Assembly (NCBI RefSeq): GCF_001659705.1
Contig: NZ_CP015971.1
Coordinates: 2,107,029 to 2,171,028 of the forward strand
Reading direction: 5' to 3'
DNA: 64,000 bases
Origin: Arachidicoccus sp. BS20
GTDB lineage: Bacteria > Bacteroidota > Bacteroidia > Chitinophagales > Chitinophagaceae
Of this stretch, positions 60,868 through 64,000 are shown piece by piece. Under the pieces are notes generated by a model, which did no database searches, was not told where the DNA came from, and saw only the letters and a program-made list of their open reading frames with translations. Both the position numbers and the translations under genes were made by a program. The first letter of the stretch is position 1; every line of letters begins with the position of its first letter.

Positions 60868-60873
60868 CTCCAA

Positions 60874-61785
60874 TTATTGTTTCGCGCCGGGATAATGTTC
60901 CACCGTTTCAAACACATATCCGGGATTGCGTGTTTTTAGCAGCCGCATAAATTTGTATAAAGAGTCGGAATAATTCGGTCGGTTAAACATTCTGTCGTGC
61001 GACAAAAGAACCACCGCATTTCTACGATGCGTGTGATGATTGTTCAAGGCATTTTCCACCATGCGCACCATTGTTTCCGGCGTTTGCACAGGCACGGAAC
61101 CATGACCGCTTGGGTCGCGTTTGAAATTCCATTCCGTGTCCCAACCGATAACGTTGTACCCTGCGGAATCCAGCAACTCACACACAGGTTTTACCAATGG
61201 ATGCGCCTGCATACCCGTAGCTAAAACCCACGCACTATTGCCCGGCAAACGAATGAACTTTTTCTGAACATCGAGGCTCGCTTGCGCCTGCATAAAATCG
61301 TCAAAGCAGGAACGGACATGATGATAAAATGCAATGTATTTATCTCTGGCGTGCGTGTAACTGTGATTTGCCAAAAGAATTTCGGGATAAGCATTACGAA
61401 TCGTATCAACTGCATCGTGCATAGCTTTCCCATAAGTCGCATGAAGCCCTACCATAAAGAAAGTTCCTTTTAGTCCAAGCGCTTTCAGATTGTGATATAC
61501 ATTCATTGTTCCGGGTTGCGGACCATCGTCAAATGTGAGAAAAACATACTTTTTAGTTGAGTCGATAGCAGCCGTGTCTGTGGCTGCTATCGTATTGACC
61601 GTTTTTGTTTTTACCGTACTGTCTGGAGGAATAATTGTTTCGCTTTTTACAGCTGTATCGTGCTTCTCAACCGTTAAAACAGTATCGGCTACGCTCGCAG
61701 GTACCGGAGCTTTTTCGCTGCGATTATTGTTGCATGCTGAAAATATGAAAACGCACATACCAACTTTGAGTAAAGAATATTTCAT
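60874..61785 (-). CDS. Lipoprotein polysaccharide deacetylase (NodB fold)
   Basis: A 303-residue lipoprotein. The ATG at 61785 gives MKYSLLKVGMCVFIFSACNNN with a lipobox and Cys18, so the protein is anchored in a membrane. A low-complexity threonine-rich linker (about 20-85) leads into the NodB domain: VFLTFDDGPQPGTMN (metal and catalytic Asp), ANHSYTH (metal-binding His pair), RLPGNSAW in place of RxPY, and VIGWDTEWNF. It removes acetyl groups from a polysaccharide, perhaps peptidoglycan or surface glycan. It is a stand-alone gene, with the metE riboswitch divergent on the other side. Confidence 0.9.
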   Translation of the reverse strand: MKYSLLKVGMCVFIFSACNNNRSEKAPVPASVADTVLTVEKHDTAVKSETIIPPDSTVKTKTVNTIAATDTAAIDSTKKYVFLTFDDGPQPGTMNVYHNLKALGLKGTFFMVGLHATYGKAMHDAVDTIRNAYPEILLANHSYTHARDKYIAFYHHVRSCFDDFMQAQASLDVQKKFIRLPGNSAWVLATGMQAHPLVKPVCELLDSAGYNVIGWDTEWNFKRDPSGHGSVPVQTPETMVRMVENALNNHHTHRRNAVVLLSHDRMFNRPNYSDSLYKFMRLLKTRNPGYVFETVEHYPGAKQ

Positions 61786-61924
61786 GCTGTATTTTTTATA
61801 AAACAAGAGCGAAGATAGTCGTTTGATGGTTAATAAATTGTTGATTTATAGAACAAGCTTTCTCGTGCTTCATCTACATTCATGTATCTTTATTAACTTC
61901 GCAGCCTTGTTCTTTGTTATACAC

Positions 61925-62100
61925 CATAAGTTACAGGTTTTTCCGAAAGGAAAATTAAAAAGGAACCGTGTGTAAATCACGGGCAGACGTGCTACCGTAA
62001 GTTTCGTACCACACGATGCAACAATTTATATCCACTGATAAAATTTTATTGGGAAGGATGTTGCACCGGAAACAAGCCGGGATACTTGCCTTTAATTTTG
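61925..62100 (+). promoter_or_regulatory. Cobalamin (B12) riboswitch before metE
   Basis: The conserved parts appear in order. First comes TTACAGGT with the AAATTAAAAAGGAA stretch, then the hairpin CCGTG (61966-61970) and CACGG (61978-61982), then GCAGACGTGCTACCGTAA. The B12 box AAGCCGGGATACTTGCC lies at 62074-62090 and agrees with AGYCMGRAGACCKGCC except for one base; CAGGT and ACTTG can close the outer helix. The gene downstream is the B12-independent methionine synthase, a classical target that is switched off when cobalamin is present. The expression platform (62100-62257) could not be resolved. The rest of the gap (61807-61924) is AT-rich with no other feature. Confidence 0.88.
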
Positions 62101-62257
62101 GTCGGAGCTTTCACGATATAAAGCGGCGGCTGATGGGCATTTCAACAAATTCTTCTCCACAAGTTGAAGCACATCTTCATGTACTTACATCAACAAAAAC
62201 TCCGCATAATTCAGAGCATGATTTTTATTGTTTCACGTTCTAAACAAATTAAAAACC

Positions 62258-64000
62258 ATGTTTACGCAAAATTTAGGTTATCCGCGAATCGGTGGTAACC
62301 GCGAACTTAAAAAAGCCGTAGAAGCTTATTGGAGTAAGAAAATCTCCCAATCGGATTTGCAGCAGGCTGCACAACAAATCCGCCTGCACAATTGGCAACT
62401 GCAAAAAGATGCAGGCATTGATTTAATTCCGTCGAACGATTTTTCGTTGTACGACCAAATGCTGGATATGTGCCTTACGGTAAGCGCCATTCCACATCGT
62501 TTCCATCCGTTGATTGAAGACAAAAAATTATCCGAAACAGATTTATATTTCGCGATGGCGCGAGGCTTTCAAAGCGACGGCTTCGACATTACGGCAATGG
62601 AAATGACCAAGTGGTTCGATACGAATTATCATTACATCGTTCCAGAATTTTACGAAAACCAATCTTTTAATTTCTTATCTAACAAAATAGTTAATGATTA
62701 TAAAGAAGCCAAGCAAGCGGGCATCGAAACGAAGCCTGTCATCATCGGTGCGCTTACTTTTTTATTGTTGGGCAAGGAAAAAGAAACGGAATTTAATCGT
62801 CTTGATTTGTTGAAAAACCTGTTGCCCGTTTATAAAGAAATATTGAAACAGCTGTCGGATTTGAATGTGCAATATGTTCAGTTCGATGAACCCATTTTGG
62901 CAACAAATCTCTCAAACACAGAATTGACGGCACTTTCAGCGATTTATACCGAATTAAAAAGTGCATTCCCGAACATTAAATTTGTACTCGCAAATTATTT
63001 TGAATGTTACGGCGAAAACCTTTCAACGGTTTTAGGTTTGCCTTTCGATATTATTCATTTGGATTTGGTAAGATGCCCTTCACAATTGGATGATATTATT
63101 GCTTCCGAAAAGGTTAGTTCACAAACGATATTTTCACTTGGTGTAATTGACGGAAGAAATATTTGGAAAAATGATTATGAAAAATCATTGGCAATCATCA
63201 ATAAAGCCATTAATCATTTCGGAAAAGAAAGATTAATGCTTGCACCTTCATGTTCGCTATTGCATACGCCGTGCGATTTAGACAGTGAGAAAAAACTGGA
63301 TGATGAATTGAAGAATTGGCTTTCATTTGCGAAGCAAAAAATCAACGAACTTGCCGAACTGAGCAAGATTGTTGATAACGCGCCCGAAGCAAATGAATTA
63401 TTGGAGAAAAATAAAGCGGCAATTGCTTCACGCAAAAACTCTACGCGCATTCACAAAGGAGCCGTGAAAAACCGTGTGAAAAATATCACGGATAAAGATG
63501 CGGAAAGACAAAGCATTTTTGCAGAAAGGCAAGCAAAGCAGCACGCATTATTTAATCTTCCTTTGTTCCCAACAACAACGATTGGTTCGTTCCCGCAAAC
63601 GACCGATGTACGCAAATTGCGCGCACAACTGAAGAAAGGCGAAATCTCTGAAACCGAGTATACACAAGCATTACAGGCTGCGACTATTGAAACAATCCGC
63701 TTGCAGGAAGAGTTGGATATTGATGTGTTGGTTCATGGCGAATTTGAACGTAACGACATGGTGGAATATTTCGGAGAAAACATTGATGGTTATGCTTTCT
63801 CAAATTTTGGTTGGGTGCAAAGCTACGGTTCGCGCTGCGTGAAACCGCCGATTATCTACGGCGATATTGAACGCAAAAATCCAATTACGGTGGAATGGTC
63901 ATCCTTCGCGCAAAGCCAAACAAAACGCTTGATGAAAGGAATGCTCACAGGTCCGATTACGATGTTACAATGGTCTTTTGTTCGCGACGACCAACCGCGT
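62258..64000 (+). CDS. metE: Cobalamin-independent methionine synthase, 3' end outside the window
   Basis: 581 codons run from ATG 62258 (MFTQNLGYPRIGGNRELKKA) to the window edge without a stop; a full MetE has about 760-790 residues. The enzyme transfers a methyl group from 5-methyltetrahydropteroyl-triglutamate to homocysteine without B12. The N-terminal MetE domain (about 1-330) includes KWFDTNYHYIVPEF, the folate site. The linker then leads into the catalytic domain, LFPTTTIGSFPQT with IDVLVHGEFERNDMVEYF. The zinc ligands near the C-terminus are outside the window. It is controlled by the B12 riboswitch upstream. Confidence 0.97.
   Translation, partial: MFTQNLGYPRIGGNRELKKAVEAYWSKKISQSDLQQAAQQIRLHNWQLQKDAGIDLIPSNDFSLYDQMLDMCLTVSAIPHRFHPLIEDKKLSETDLYFAMARGFQSDGFDITAMEMTKWFDTNYHYIVPEFYENQSFNFLSNKIVNDYKEAKQAGIETKPVIIGALTFLLLGKEKETEFNRLDLLKNLLPVYKEILKQLSDLNVQYVQFDEPILATNLSNTELTALSAIYTELKSAFPNIKFVLANYFECYGENLSTVLGLPFDIIHLDLVRCPSQLDDIIASEKVSSQTIFSLGVIDGRNIWKNDYEKSLAIINKAINHFGKERLMLAPSCSLLHTPCDLDSEKKLDDELKNWLSFAKQKINELAELSKIVDNAPEANELLEKNKAAIASRKNSTRIHKGAVKNRVKNITDKDAERQSIFAERQAKQHALFNLPLFPTTTIGSFPQTTDVRKLRAQLKKGEISETEYTQALQAATIETIRLQEELDIDVLVHGEFERNDMVEYFGENIDGYAFSNFGWVQSYGSRCVKPPIIYGDIERKNPITVEWSSFAQSQTKRLMKGMLTGPITMLQWSFVRDDQPR

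Noticed and set aside
62016..62243. A 75-codon open frame in the metE leader
   Set aside because: It overlaps the B12 box and other conserved riboswitch parts; the sequence is explained by RNA structure.
1..64000. tRNA, rRNA, CRISPR arrays, insertion sequences or prophage
   Set aside because: Intergenic gaps are short and were read on both strands; no cloverleaf-like sequence, regular spacer array, transposase, integrase or phage structural gene was seen.

Overview
The window looks like chromosomal DNA of a Bacteroidota bacterium, most likely of the Chitinophagales/Chitinophagaceae type (inference from gene content, not from a search). Supporting signs are an AT-rich sequence with few Shine-Dalgarno sites, promoters of the TTTG-N19-TAnnTTTG class, a fused lpxC-fabZ gene, a bacillithiol-type YtxJ protein, a Bat-type MoxR/DUF58/VWA locus, an OmpA protein with calcium-binding thrombospondin-3-like repeats, and many outer-membrane genes with signal peptides. 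No rRNA, tRNA, CRISPR array, insertion sequence or prophage was found. Both edges cut genes: a secreted protein at the left (reading leftwards) and metE at the right.

Layout. 1-7.3 kb: the rimP-nusA-infB operon (minus strand) followed by a SurA-like foldase and a partial secreted protein; a perfect 12-bp hairpin sits in the rimP leader. 7.5-10.8 kb: a cytochrome c maturation cluster (a cysteine-type CcmE, a CcmF/CcsA-like haem lyase, a small CxxC membrane protein). 10.8-16.9 kb: housekeeping genes (dolichol-phosphate-mannose-synthase-like glycosyltransferase, exonuclease, Mpl-like ligase, YtxJ, Nudix, SPFH protein, ORF6N protein, IspD). 16.9-24.4 kb: a minus-strand run with a SPASM-type radical SAM protein, a FemAB/GNAT-like protein, an M1-aminopeptidase-like protein that lacks its catalytic domain, an initiating sugar transferase, a Gfo/Idh oxidoreductase and murI. 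24.5-34.9 kb: an RND/MMPL exporter, OmpA, a polyprenyl diphosphate synthase, a thioesterase, TetR, DUF983, a deoxynucleoside kinase and an MFS exporter. 34.9-37.5 kb: a small accessory patch (unknown protein, XRE regulator, frameshifted gene, nucleotidyltransferase-like protein).

37.5-43.2 kb: AlkA-type glycosylase, an AraC regulator with a cysteine cluster, lpxC-fabZ, lpxD and an HD hydrolase. 43.3-47.4 kb: a shortened Bat locus (moxR, DUF58, a BatD-like protein, batA). 47.4-50.6 kb: an arsenic resistance locus (acr3, arsC, arsR) with two near-identical operators, then nhaA. 50.7-57.2 kb: envelope genes (OstA/LptA-like, MlaD-like, amidase, PpiD-like foldase). 57.3-64 kb: an outer-membrane TonB-receptor-like barrel behind a palindromic operator, a BI-1 protein, a lipoprotein polysaccharide deacetylase, and metE under a cobalamin riboswitch.

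The functional theme is envelope building: outer-membrane protein folding (two parvulin foldases), lipid A synthesis (lpxD, lpxC-fabZ), lipid transport (OstA, MlaD), peptidoglycan recycling and cutting (Mpl, MurI, amidase) and polysaccharide initiation. No clearly new defence or mobile system is visible. The most distinctive observations are the M1-like protein without its catalytic core, the regulatory signals (rimP leader hairpin, paired ars operators, palindrome at the TonB-type gene, B12 riboswitch) and several families of short dispersed intergenic repeats, one of which supplies the last codons and the stop of two unrelated genes.
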